From NCBI RefSeq assembly GCF_003002065.1, contig NZ_PVZG01000006.1:248001-312000 (forward strand): a stretch of DNA of 64,000 nt, in the 5' to 3' direction. A program made the translations under genes and the position numbers. Of the stretch, positions 45,038 to 52,702 are shown in pieces. The stretch comes from Pseudosporangium ferrugineum. GTDB taxonomy: Bacteria > Actinomycetota > Actinomycetes > Mycobacteriales > Micromonosporaceae. Below the pieces are notes generated by a model that ran no database searches, was not told the origin of the DNA, and saw only the letters and a list, made by a program, of their open reading frames with translations. How positions within the stretch are numbered: position 1 is the first letter of the stretch; each line of letters starts with the position of its first letter.

Positions 45038-45507
45038 CACTGGGCCCCGGCCCGCTCGACGGTGACCACCTCGAGGCCGCCCGCGCCGAGGCGGTAGCGG
45101 GTCATCGTGGTCAGCGCCGGGCCGTACGCGTGGATGCTGATCGCCGGCCGGTTCGAGCGGTTGGTGATCCGATGGATGTGCCGGGTGCCGAAGCGACGGC
45201 CGGCGCCCTCGCCGAGCTCCCGGGCGGTGATCCGCGGGGAGCGGCCGGGCGGGACCGCGACGGTGTCCTCGACCAGGGTGCCCGAGAAGACGTGGAAGGC
45301 GCCGGCCGAGCCGCCGTGGTCGTGCAGGTCGGTGCCCTGTCCCGGCAGCCAGGTCAGCAGCCACACCTCGTGATCCGGCTCCTCGGCCAGCCGGTGGTAC
45401 CAGCGCTCCGCCGCGTGGAAGCGCGGGGCGACCGGCCAGGTCTCGGGGCTGCCGGCGTACCGCTGGGCGATGGCGAGGTGGTCGAGGCGGATGTCGACGG
45501 CGGTCAC
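45034..45507 (-). CDS. Cysteine dioxygenase-family cupin
   Basis: 157 residues. Candidate Fe(II) ligands are His62 and His64 (TDLHDHGGSAGAF) and a later His in RHIHRITNRS (about 112), followed by AISIHAYGP. This is the bacterial CDO pattern; the enzyme oxidises cysteine or a related thiol to the sulfinate. The GTG at 45507 has GGGAG 5-6 nt upstream; the longer frame to 45546 crosses the operator. Coupled to the rhodanese gene. Confidence 0.87.
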   Translation of the reverse strand: MTAVDIRLDHLAIAQRYAGSPETWPVAPRFHAAERWYHRLAEEPDHEVWLLTWLPGQGTDLHDHGGSAGAFHVFSGTLVEDTVAVPPGRSPRITARELGEGAGRRFGTRHIHRITNRSNRPAISIHAYGPALTTMTRYRLGAGGLEVVTVERAGAQW

Positions 45508-45529
45508 GGCGGCTCCCGGGTTGTCTATA

Positions 45530-45552
45530 AAACCTATTGGTCTCATAGGTTT
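45530..45552 (-). promoter_or_regulatory. Inverted-repeat operator of the dioxygenase operon
   Basis: AAACCTAT (45530-45537) and ATAGGTTT (45545-45552) are perfect 8-bp arms around 7 nt. On the minus strand TATAGA just downstream of the repeat may be the -10. A thiol- or sulfur-sensing repressor (for instance Rrf2-like) is a guess. Confidence 0.65.
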
Positions 45553-46028
45553 ACCGCGCGCGGTCGCCCGGCCGCGCGCGACGCGCGGGATCTACCAGGA
45601 TGTGGGAACCGTGATCATGTGGTGGCCGGACGTAAAGGAGCCATTTTCTGAGACGATTGTCGATGCACTTGATCGAACTTTAGGAACGTTAAGGAGGATT
45701 CACGTTCCGGTCTTTCCGGTCAACGATCTCCAATCGACGCTGATGGGCTAACCCAGTGGTCAGGGGCTTACCCGAAAGAACCTCACTGCCGTTTGGTTCT
45801 TTCTGAAAAATAGCCGTACAGCGATCGCGCAAACACGCAGCGTCGATATCTGGGATCGATGATTAGCCGGATCGGACCGCGTACTCAGCCGTTCAGGCGG
45901 AATGGCTTTCCGAGCGCAGTCAACGGTATCCGGACCGTTATATGGTCGGCGGCGCCTGCGAGAGCCGGCGCCCGGAGGTCGCCCCTCGCCCCCCGCCTCC
46001 GAACTCCCCGATCAACGAGGACGGACAC
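45553..46028. other. Gene-free, A/T-richer region with a hairpin
   Basis: After a G/C-rich start, 45610-45860 is clearly richer in A/T than its surroundings. It contains a perfect 9-bp inverted repeat, GAAAGAACC (45774-45782) and GGTTCTTTC (45795-45803), followed by TGAAAAAT. An ORF of 44 codons (45617-45751) carries two TTA codons and no ribosome binding site, so I do not call it. The 3' part must hold the promoter of the neprosin-like gene, not identified. Confidence 0.6.
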
Positions 46029-47126
46029 GTGTCGAACTCCCGCCGCGGTTTGCTCGCCGCCGGCCTGGCCACCGCCGTGGTCGGCGCCATGGGGATCGTG
46101 TGGACCCTGAACGCCGAAGCGGACGAGACGCCGGTTCCCCCGGCGCCCGCCGCCGCCCGGCCCGCCGACCCGGCTGCCGCCACGGCACCCGAGACATTGA
46201 AGACCGACGCCGCCGGTGATCCGGCGCCCACACCGCCGAAGCTGCTGCCGTGGGGCGAACGGCCGACGAAGCTGAAGCGGGCCCGCGCCGGTGCCAGCAG
46301 CGCCGCGATCGCGGCCGCCGGCGCCGACGTCGCGGCCGCCGACACCAGCGGCTCCCTCGAGCCCGTGCCGGAGTACGCGCCGAAGGGCCGCAACTCCCGG
46401 GCCGGCATCCTGCGCAAGGCGCGCACGTCGATCGTGCCGCCGGCGCCGCCGACCAGGGGTAAGGCCGCCGTGCCCGGCGAGGTGTTCTTCCACTACGCGG
46501 TCGGCACCCAGACCGGCGAGACCGACGGCACCTGGGCGAACCTCACGATCGCCAAGCCACACCTGGCCCAGGGCGACTTCCACACGCTGACCGAGATCGC
46601 GGTGCAGTCCGCCGACGGCCGGCAGATCGTCGAGGTCGGCTGGACGGTGGACCGGACGGTGAACGGCGACGACGACCCGCACCTGTTCGTCTTCTACTGG
46701 AAAGACCGCCAGCCGAGTTGCTACAACGCCTGCGGCTTCCAGGTCTACAGCGCTACGGTCAAGCCCGGCGACACCCTGCCGACCGGCGGGCAGAAGCGGT
46801 TCGGCATCCAACACTCCGGCAACGTGTGGTGGATCGCGTACGACTCGGAGTGGATCGGCTACTTCCCCGACACGCTCTGGAACGGCACCTACACCCGGGG
46901 CGGCCTGACCCAGTGGTTCGGCGAGGTGGCCGCGTCGAGCGCCGCACCCTGCACCGACATGGGCAACGGCATCGCGGCGACCGAGGGCAACGCCGGCCGG
47001 ATCGGCTCGATCTCCATGACGAACGGCCCCGAGCCGGTCGCCTCGGTGCGCTCGACCAGCGATCATTACAGCGCCGTCGCGCTCAGCGACCGGACCTTCC
47101 GGTACGGCGGCGCCGGCGCCTGCTGA
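46029..47126 (+). CDS. Secreted neprosin-like protein
   Basis: 365 residues. Twin-arginine-like or Sec signal (SRRGLLAAGLATAVVGAMG), then a ~110-residue Ala/Pro-rich region. The C-terminal domain (~150-365) fits the neprosin fold: VFFHYAVGTQTGETDGTWANL, EVGWTVDRTVNGDDDPHLFVFYW, WWIAYDSEWIGYFPDTLWNG and QWFGEVAASS. Neprosins are glutamic peptidases that cleave after proline, first known from pitcher plants. The GTG at 46029 follows GAGGA. A terminator follows, so it is not part of the next sigma operon. Confidence 0.82.
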   Translation: MSNSRRGLLAAGLATAVVGAMGIVWTLNAEADETPVPPAPAAARPADPAAATAPETLKTDAAGDPAPTPPKLLPWGERPTKLKRARAGASSAAIAAAGADVAAADTSGSLEPVPEYAPKGRNSRAGILRKARTSIVPPAPPTRGKAAVPGEVFFHYAVGTQTGETDGTWANLTIAKPHLAQGDFHTLTEIAVQSADGRQIVEVGWTVDRTVNGDDDPHLFVFYWKDRQPSCYNACGFQVYSATVKPGDTLPTGGQKRFGIQHSGNVWWIAYDSEWIGYFPDTLWNGTYTRGGLTQWFGEVAASSAAPCTDMGNGIAATEGNAGRIGSISMTNGPEPVASVRSTSDHYSAVALSDRTFRYGGAGAC

Positions 47127-47147
47127 TCCCGCGGTCCTCCTCGAAGG

Positions 47148-47180
47148 GGCCCGATCCCGTACGCGGGGCCGGGCCTTTTT
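47148..47180 (+). terminator. Rho-independent terminator
   Basis: GGCCCG pairs with CGGGCC, with inner TCCCG/CGGGG pairing around TAC, followed by five T. It lies 22 nt past the neprosin-like gene stop. Confidence 0.85.
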
Positions 47181-47249
47181 CGTGGCCCGTGATCGAACCG
47201 TGCGCGGCCCGGCGGGGTACAACCAGGAGGAGCACCGACGGGAGGCGCG

Positions 47250-47771
47250 ATGAGACGACGGGTCAGTCCCGACGAGGAGCTGATGACCGCCCTCTACACC
47301 GAGCACTACGCGGTGCTGCTCAGCTTCATCTCGCGGTACGTGCACGACCGGCACAAGGCCGAGGACCTGGTCCAGGAGACGCTGCTGCGGGCCTGGCGGC
47401 ACATCGGCCATCTCGAGCCGGACCCCGGGCGTACGCGGTCGTACCTGCTCACCATCGCGCGCAACGTGGTCACCAACGCCTGGCGGGCCGAGCAGCGGCG
47501 GCCGCACCTGGTCGCCGACGACGCGGCGGTCGAGGCGATGCCGTCCGCCGACACCGTCGACCAGATGGTGGAGGGGTGGCTGGTGGCCGAGGCGCTGGAA
47601 CGGCTGTCGGCCGACCATCGCGCGGTGGTGCAGGCGATGTACTACGAGGGGCGGACCGTCGCCGACGCCGCCCGCAGCCTGTCGGTGCCCGAGGGCACGG
47701 TCAAGTCCCGGGCGTTCTACGCCGTACGCGCGCTGCGGCAGGTGTTCGAGGAGATGGGGGTGCTGCGATGA
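47250..47771 (+). CDS. ECF sigma-70 factor
   Basis: 173 residues. Region 2: LYTEHYAVLLSFISRYVHDRHKAEDLVQETLLRAWRH; region 4: LSADHRAVVQAMYYEGRTVADAARSLSVPEGTVKSRAFYAVRAL. The ATG follows GGGAGG at 2-3 nt, a little close. Its stop overlaps the anti-sigma start (ATGA). It is a paralog of the sigma factor at 43.4 kb with the same gene order, suggesting duplication of the whole regulatory pair. Confidence 0.9.
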   Translation: MRRRVSPDEELMTALYTEHYAVLLSFISRYVHDRHKAEDLVQETLLRAWRHIGHLEPDPGRTRSYLLTIARNVVTNAWRAEQRRPHLVADDAAVEAMPSADTVDQMVEGWLVAEALERLSADHRAVVQAMYYEGRTVADAARSLSVPEGTVKSRAFYAVRALRQVFEEMGVLR

Positions 47772-48463
47772 ACCCCGGCCACGACGACCTGCGCAAACTG
47801 TTGGGCGGCTACCTGCTCGGCGGCCTCGACGACGCCGACACCGACCGGCTCGACGCCCACCTGCTGCACTGCGACGACTGCCGTGCGGAGTTGGAGCGGC
47901 TCGGGCCCGTACCCGAGATGCTCCGGTCCTTGAAGAACGCCCCCGTCGCCGCCGTCGCACCCGGCACCCGGCCCAGCGCCGCGCGGGTCGAGAGCCTGCT
48001 CGGGCGGATGCGTGCCGAGCGGGCGAGGGATCGCCGCCGCACGTCAAGGTGGCTGGCCGCGGCGGCCGTGGTGATCGTGGCGGCGGCCTCGGCCGGACTG
48101 GTGCCGGCCCGCGACGACGACCCCGTCGCGCCGCCCCCGCAGGCGGTGCCGAGCCGGCCGCCGCTGGTCACGGCCGTCTTCGAGCCCGCGGACGGCAGCG
48201 GCCTCACCGGTCAGGCCGTGCTCACCGGCAAGACCTGGGGCGTGTCGATCGACCTGAACGTGTCCCGGCTCACCGGCAGCGGGCCGTTCGTCTGCCAGGT
48301 GCGGGAGACGAACGGCGCGATGGAGCAGGCGGCGATCTGGGGCCCGACCCCCAGCGGCAATGCCAAGGTGACCGGCGCCAGCTCGATCCAGCTGCGCGAC
48401 GTCAGCACGGTGGCGGTGGCCGACAAGCAGGGCCACGTGCTGGGCACGGCGCGCCTGGACTGA
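47768..48463 (+). CDS. Zinc anti-sigma factor
   Basis: 231 residues. ZAS motif His31-x3-Cys35-x2-Cys38 (AHLLHCDDC); membrane helix about 96-114 (WLAAAAVVIVAAASAGLVP); outer beta-rich domain (140-231: GLTGQAVLTGKTWGVSIDLNVSRLTG, RETNGAMEQAAIWGPTPSGNAKV). Same plan as the anti-sigma at 43.9 kb but with a diverged sensor, which suggests a different signal. Translationally coupled to the sigma factor. Confidence 0.9.
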   Translation: MNPGHDDLRKLLGGYLLGGLDDADTDRLDAHLLHCDDCRAELERLGPVPEMLRSLKNAPVAAVAPGTRPSAARVESLLGRMRAERARDRRRTSRWLAAAAVVIVAAASAGLVPARDDDPVAPPPQAVPSRPPLVTAVFEPADGSGLTGQAVLTGKTWGVSIDLNVSRLTGSGPFVCQVRETNGAMEQAAIWGPTPSGNAKVTGASSIQLRDVSTVAVADKQGHVLGTARLD

Positions 48464-48511
48464 GCGGCGGCCGGAGCCCGGCCTCTGCGGCGCCTCCGAC
48501 CCGGCCGCTCA
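48461..48511. terminator. Bidirectional hairpin overlapping two stop codons
   Basis: TGAGCGGCGGCCGG at the anti-sigma stop can pair, with a small bulge, with CCGGCCGCTCA at the stop of the convergent DCC gene. The stem includes both stop codons. Confidence 0.65.
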
Positions 48512-48913
48512 GACCGGGTCGGGACCGTAGAGGCGCTCGCGCTGGGCCTGCGGGAGGGAGCACGCGGCCGTGCCGCCGGGGAGCAGGTGGCGATGGCCGG
48601 AGACCCACCGGTAGGCCGGCCAGGCCAGCAGGCCGACGGGCTTGAGCTGCAGGGCGCGGCCCGGGACCTCCCAGAGGCGGCCGGCGTCGCGCAGCAGCAG
48701 GGCGATGGCGTCCGGCCCGGAGGCGACCGTGCCGTCCGGGCCGACCCACTGCACCGCCTCCTCGACCTGCTCGAGGGTGAGCCCGAGCGCGTCGAGGTCG
48801 GCGAACTGCCAGGGGACCACCGTCGCGCGGGACGGGATGCGGCGCTCGATGAACTGCGCACACGTGGTGCAGAAGGAGCAGTCCCCGTCGTACACGAAAG
48901 TAGCCTCGGTCAT
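48509..48913 (-). CDS. DCC-family thiol-disulfide oxidoreductase-like protein
   Basis: 134 residues, DUF393/DCC family, thioredoxin-like fold. The name-giving motif is here DGDCSFCTTC (Cys12, Cys15), followed by WQFADLDALGLTLEQVEEAVQWVGPDG and GRLWEVPGRALQLKPVGLLAWPAYRWVSGHR. Precise role unknown. It lies 12 bp after the last transporter gene on the same strand and may be part of that transcript. Confidence 0.88.
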   Translation of the reverse strand: MTEATFVYDGDCSFCTTCAQFIERRIPSRATVVPWQFADLDALGLTLEQVEEAVQWVGPDGTVASGPDAIALLLRDAGRLWEVPGRALQLKPVGLLAWPAYRWVSGHRHLLPGGTAACSLPQAQRERLYGPDPV

Positions 48914-48925
48914 GGCTCCATCTTC

Positions 48926-49948
48926 TCAGGTGACGCGGCGCAACCTGACCAGGTAGGTCTGCGCGACGACCACCACGGCGAGGAAGGCGCCGCTGATGAC
49001 CTGCTGATAGCTGCTCGGCACGTTGCCGACCTGGTTGATCATGTTCTGGATCACGCCGAGCAGCAGCACGCCCGCGATCGTGCCGGCGATGGTGCCCGCG
49101 CCGCCGGTCAGCAGCGTGCCGCCGATCACCACCGCGGCGATCGCGTCGAGCTCCATGCCCGTGCCGAGCACCGTGACGCCGGAGCCGAGCTTGGCCGCGT
49201 TGATCGCCCCGGCCAGGCCCGCGAGCAGGCCGGACATCACATAGACCCAGACTTTGGTACGGCGTACCGCGATGCCCATCAGACTCGCGGCGTCCTCGCT
49301 GCCGCCGACCGCGTAGACCGCGTGACCGAAGCGGGTGCGCGACAGCAGCACCATGCCCAGCACGAAGACCGCCGCCACCAGCCACACCGGATAGCCGATG
49401 CCCAGGAACGAGCCGGTGCCGAAGCTGCGGAAGGTGTCGCTGCGGACCAGGTACGTGGTGGAGCCCTCGTCGCTCAGCGCCCGCATGAGCCCGCGCGCGC
49501 CGAGCAGCGCGGCGAGCGTGACGATGAACGGCGCCATCCGGGTGTACGCGATGAGCAACCCGTTGAGCACGCCGATGACCCCGCAGACCGCCAGCGGCAC
49601 GAGGAACGCCGGGATCAGCCCCCACTGCGACGCGTACGCCGAGACCACGCCGCCGAGCACGTAGAGCGAGCCCACGGAGAGGTCGATGCCGCCGGTGATG
49701 ATGACGAAGGTCATGCCCAGCGCGATCAGCGCGGGCGGCGCCGCCGCGATCAGGATGGTGCCGGCGTTGTCGAAGCTGCGGAAGTTCGGGAACGACGCCG
49801 TGGCGACCAGCACCACGACGATCAGCACGGCCAGCGCGCCCTGGCGTTGCACCAGGCCGACCATGCGGTCGGTGCGTTCCGCCCGGCGCTCGTCCGCGGC
49901 GACGACGGCCGCGGGGACCTCGGGGTCCGACACGATTCCAGTGCTCAC
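48926..49948 (-). CDS. Sugar ABC transporter permease (YjfF/RbsC type)
   Basis: 340 residues, about 8-10 membrane helices with the RbsC-family core: GMTFVIITGGIDLSVGSLYVLGG and GGTLLTGGAGTIAGTIAGVLLLG. GTG start overlaps the stop of the other permease gene (GTGA). With its partner it should form the heteromeric channel of a CUT2-class importer, like YtfT/YjfF of the galactofuranose system. Confidence 0.9.
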   Translation of the reverse strand: MSTGIVSDPEVPAAVVAADERRAERTDRMVGLVQRQGALAVLIVVVLVATASFPNFRSFDNAGTILIAAAPPALIALGMTFVIITGGIDLSVGSLYVLGGVVSAYASQWGLIPAFLVPLAVCGVIGVLNGLLIAYTRMAPFIVTLAALLGARGLMRALSDEGSTTYLVRSDTFRSFGTGSFLGIGYPVWLVAAVFVLGMVLLSRTRFGHAVYAVGGSEDAASLMGIAVRRTKVWVYVMSGLLAGLAGAINAAKLGSGVTVLGTGMELDAIAAVVIGGTLLTGGAGTIAGTIAGVLLLGVIQNMINQVGNVPSSYQQVISGAFLAVVVVAQTYLVRLRRVT

Positions 49949-50922
49949 CGGGACTTCCTCTCTCGGGCGACGTAGACGGCGATGAGGATGATGACGGCCT
50001 GCACCATCTCGGTCGTGGAGGGCTGGAGGTTGTGCTTGATCATGGTGGCGACGACCAGCTGCATGAGCAGGGCGCCGGCGACCGTGCCGAGCACCCGCAC
50101 CTTGCCGCCGGTCAGCGGGGTGCCGCCGACCACCACGGCGGTGATGGCGGAGAGCTCGATGAGCAGGCCGACCGCGGAGGCGTCGCTGGACTGGATGCGG
50201 GCGACGGCCAGCAGGCCGGCGATGGAGGCCAGCACCGAGCAGAGCACGTAGACCGTGATCAGGACCCGCTTCACCGGCACGCCGGCCAGCTCGGTCGCCG
50301 GCCGGTTGCCGCCGATCGCGAGGAGCCGCCGCCCGAAGACGGTGCGCCGCACCACGAAGGCGACGACCAGCACCAGCAGCGCCGCGATCCAGACCAGCAT
50401 CGGGATGCCGAGGAAGTCGCCGGAACCCAGGTAGATGAGGTCGTCGTTGCGGACGTCCTTGAGCTGGCCGTCGGAGATGACCAGGGCGAGGCCGCGGCCA
50501 CCGACGAAGAGCGCGAGCGTGGCCACGATGGGTTGCAACCCGACCCGGGCCACCAGCGTGCCGTTGACCAGGCCCACCACCACGCCGGCGACCAGCGAGA
50601 CGAGGATGGCCGCGACGACGCCGTACCCGAGGTAGAGGGGGATCAGGGCCGCCGCGAGGGCCATCACCGAGCCGACCGAGAGGTCGATGCCCTCGGTGCC
50701 GATCACCAGCGCCATGCCGAGCGCGACGATCACGATCGGCGCCACCTGGATGAGCTGGATGCGCAGGTTGCTCCAGGTCAGGAAGTTCGGCGTGAACAGC
50801 ACGTTGTAGAGGACCAGCACGCCGATCGCGACGTAGACGCCGTACTTCGGCAGCCAGGCGCGGACCCGGGCCAGGTCGATGGCGGGCCGCGTGGCGGTCG
50901 CAGCCTCAGTCGTCATTGCCAA
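49945..50922 (-). CDS. Sugar ABC transporter permease (YtfT/RbsC type)
   Basis: 325 residues with the same core: GMALVIGTEGIDLSVGSVMALAA (a T/E change where most have TGGIDLS) and GGTPLTGGKVRVLGTVAGALLM. The start lies inside the 3' end of the ATPase gene (17-bp overlap). Two different permeases after one double ATPase is the E. coli ytf/yjf arrangement. Confidence 0.9.
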   Translation of the reverse strand: MAMTTEAATATRPAIDLARVRAWLPKYGVYVAIGVLVLYNVLFTPNFLTWSNLRIQLIQVAPIVIVALGMALVIGTEGIDLSVGSVMALAAALIPLYLGYGVVAAILVSLVAGVVVGLVNGTLVARVGLQPIVATLALFVGGRGLALVISDGQLKDVRNDDLIYLGSGDFLGIPMLVWIAALLVLVVAFVVRRTVFGRRLLAIGGNRPATELAGVPVKRVLITVYVLCSVLASIAGLLAVARIQSSDASAVGLLIELSAITAVVVGGTPLTGGKVRVLGTVAGALLMQLVVATMIKHNLQPSTTEMVQAVIILIAVYVARERKSR

Positions 50923-52459
50923 CCTCTTTCGCTTCGACCGCCGCGGCGGCGATCGTTTCCAGGAGCGCCTCGGTGGTCACGGCGTCGCCACGCAGTTCGC
51001 CGACGACCGCGCCGTCGCGCAGCACCACGACCCGGTCGGAGCCCTCGACCAGTTCCTCGGCGTCCGAGGAGACCAGCACGACGCCGAGCCCCTCGGCGGC
51101 CAGCTCGTCGATGAGCCCCTGCACCTCCGCCTTGGCGCCGACGTCGATGCCGCGGGTCGGCTCGTCGAGCAGCAGGACCTTGGGCTGGGTGGCCAGCAGG
51201 CGGGCGAGCAGGACCTTCTGCTGGTTGCCGCCGGACAGGTCGCCGACGCGCTGGTCCGGGCTGGACGCCTTGATCCGCAGCCGGGTCATGTACGTCCGGA
51301 CCACCTCGTCGATCTTGCGGTCCGAGACCAGGCCGAGCTTGGACATGCGGGGGAGGATGGCGAGGGCGATGTTCTCGCGTACGGACAGGCCGGCGACGAT
51401 GCCCTCGGCCTTGCGGTCCTCGGGCTGGACCGCGATCCCGGCCTTGACCGCCTGCACGGTGGTGGGCCGGTTGAGCGCCTTGCCGTCGACCGCGATCTCG
51501 CCGCCGTCCACCGGGTACGCGCCGCCGATCGCCTTGATCGTCTCGCTGCGCCCGGCACCGAGCAGCCCGCCCAGCCCGACCACCTCGCCCGGCCGTACGG
51601 CGAAGCTGATGTCGTGCAGCTTGCGGCGGCTGTTCAGGTCGGTGACCTTGAGGACCGGGGCCGCGTCCTCGGCACCGCCGTGGTCGCCGCCGAAGCCGGT
51701 GAAGCCCTCGTGGCGGACGGCGGACATGTCGCGGCCGAGCATCAGCGAGACGAGCCGCAGGCGCTCCAGGTCGGCGAGCTTGCCGGTGTGCACCACCTTG
51801 CCGTCGCGCAGGATCGTGACCGCGTCGCAGATCTGGTAGAGCTCGTCGAGGCGGTGGCTGACGTAGATGATCCCGATGCCCTGCGAGTGCAGGTCACGGA
51901 TCACGCCGAAGAGCGTCTCCACCTCGCGCGGCTCGAGCGAGGAGGTGGGCTCGTCCATGATGACGACCTTCGCGTCGATCATGACGGCCCGGGCCAGCGC
52001 GACCATCTGCTGCGCCCCGAGGGCGAGGGTGCCGAGCTGACGGCGGACGTCGGTGGTGACGCCGTAGCGCAGCAGGATCTCGTGCGCCTCCCGGAACATC
52101 CGCTTCTCGTCCAGCAGGCCGTACGCGGTGCGCGGCTCGCGGCCGAGGAAGAGGTTGTGCGCCACGCTCATCAGCGGGATGAGGTTGACCTCCTGGTAGA
52201 TCGTGGAGATCCCGGCGCGCTGGGCGTCCATCGGGGAGTCGAAGCGGGCCGGCTCGTCGCGGTACCGCAGCTGGCCGCCGTCCGGCTGGTACACGCCGGT
52301 CAGCACCTTGATCAAAGTGGACTTCCCGGCGCCGTTCTCGCCGACCAGGGCGTGCACCTCGCCCGGCTGAAGGGTGAAGGACACGTCGTCCAGGGCGCGT
52401 ACGCCCGGGAACACTTTCGAAACGTCGACGACTTCTAGCAGCGCCATGAACGCATTCAC
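50906..52459 (-). CDS. Sugar ABC transporter double ATPase (YtfR/RbsA type)
   Basis: 517 residues, two ABC domains. First: Walker A GENGAGKSTLI (~38-48) and Walker B KVVIMDEPTSSL, with a degenerate signature LALGAQQMVALA. Second: Walker A-like GLLGAGRSETI, lacking the Lys as usual for this family, and a full LSGGNQQKVLLA signature with VLLLDEPTRGIDVG. CUT2 importers use this layout. GTG at 52459 (GAGAAG upstream) or ATG at 52447 are both possible. Two strong hairpins upstream separate it from the GH2 gene, so it likely has its own promoter; a TTGACG lies about 30 nt before the start. Confidence 0.92.
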   Translation of the reverse strand: MNAFMALLEVVDVSKVFPGVRALDDVSFTLQPGEVHALVGENGAGKSTLIKVLTGVYQPDGGQLRYRDEPARFDSPMDAQRAGISTIYQEVNLIPLMSVAHNLFLGREPRTAYGLLDEKRMFREAHEILLRYGVTTDVRRQLGTLALGAQQMVALARAVMIDAKVVIMDEPTSSLEPREVETLFGVIRDLHSQGIGIIYVSHRLDELYQICDAVTILRDGKVVHTGKLADLERLRLVSLMLGRDMSAVRHEGFTGFGGDHGGAEDAAPVLKVTDLNSRRKLHDISFAVRPGEVVGLGGLLGAGRSETIKAIGGAYPVDGGEIAVDGKALNRPTTVQAVKAGIAVQPEDRKAEGIVAGLSVRENIALAILPRMSKLGLVSDRKIDEVVRTYMTRLRIKASSPDQRVGDLSGGNQQKVLLARLLATQPKVLLLDEPTRGIDVGAKAEVQGLIDELAAEGLGVVLVSSDAEELVEGSDRVVVLRDGAVVGELRGDAVTTEALLETIAAAAVEAKEVGNDD

Positions 52460-52527
52460 TCACTTCTCAACATAATCCGTCAAGAGTTCGCACATCGTCT
52501 TTGTGGTTTTGTGGTTGCGGTGGGGGC

Positions 52528-52601
52528 TTGGGGGGCCGGGGATGGCCCACTCCGGGCGGTCAGGCTTGGTCCCTGCGTGGGCCATCCCCGGCCCCCCAAG
52601 C
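52528..52601. terminator. Very long perfect hairpin
   Basis: A 23-bp stem without mismatch: 52528-52550 (starting CTTGGGGGGCCGGGG) pairs with 52579-52601, with a 28-nt loop. It lies between the GH2 gene and the downstream ATPase gene. No clear T-run follows on either strand, so RNA processing or stabilisation is as likely as termination. Confidence 0.75.
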
Positions 52602-52655
52602 CGTTGTGGTCCGGCTCGGGGGGACGGTTCGGCAGCCTGTTGGGGTCATGGCAGC

Positions 52656-52687
52656 GGGGCCGGGCGGTCTTGCGACCGGCCGGCCCC
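52656..52687 (-). terminator. Hairpin terminator after the GH2 gene
   Basis: On the minus strand GGGGCCGG-C-CGGTC-GCAA-GACCG-C-CCGGCCCC gives 13 paired bases, one mismatch and a GCAA (GNRA) loop, 16 nt past the GH2 stop. Confidence 0.8.
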
Positions 52688-52702
52688 TTTGGGGGTGGGT
52701 GG

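Noticed and set aside
45617..45751. 44-codon ORF in the A/T-rich intergenic region
   Set aside because: No ribosome binding site, two TTA codons and no third-position G/C bias; more likely non-coding.
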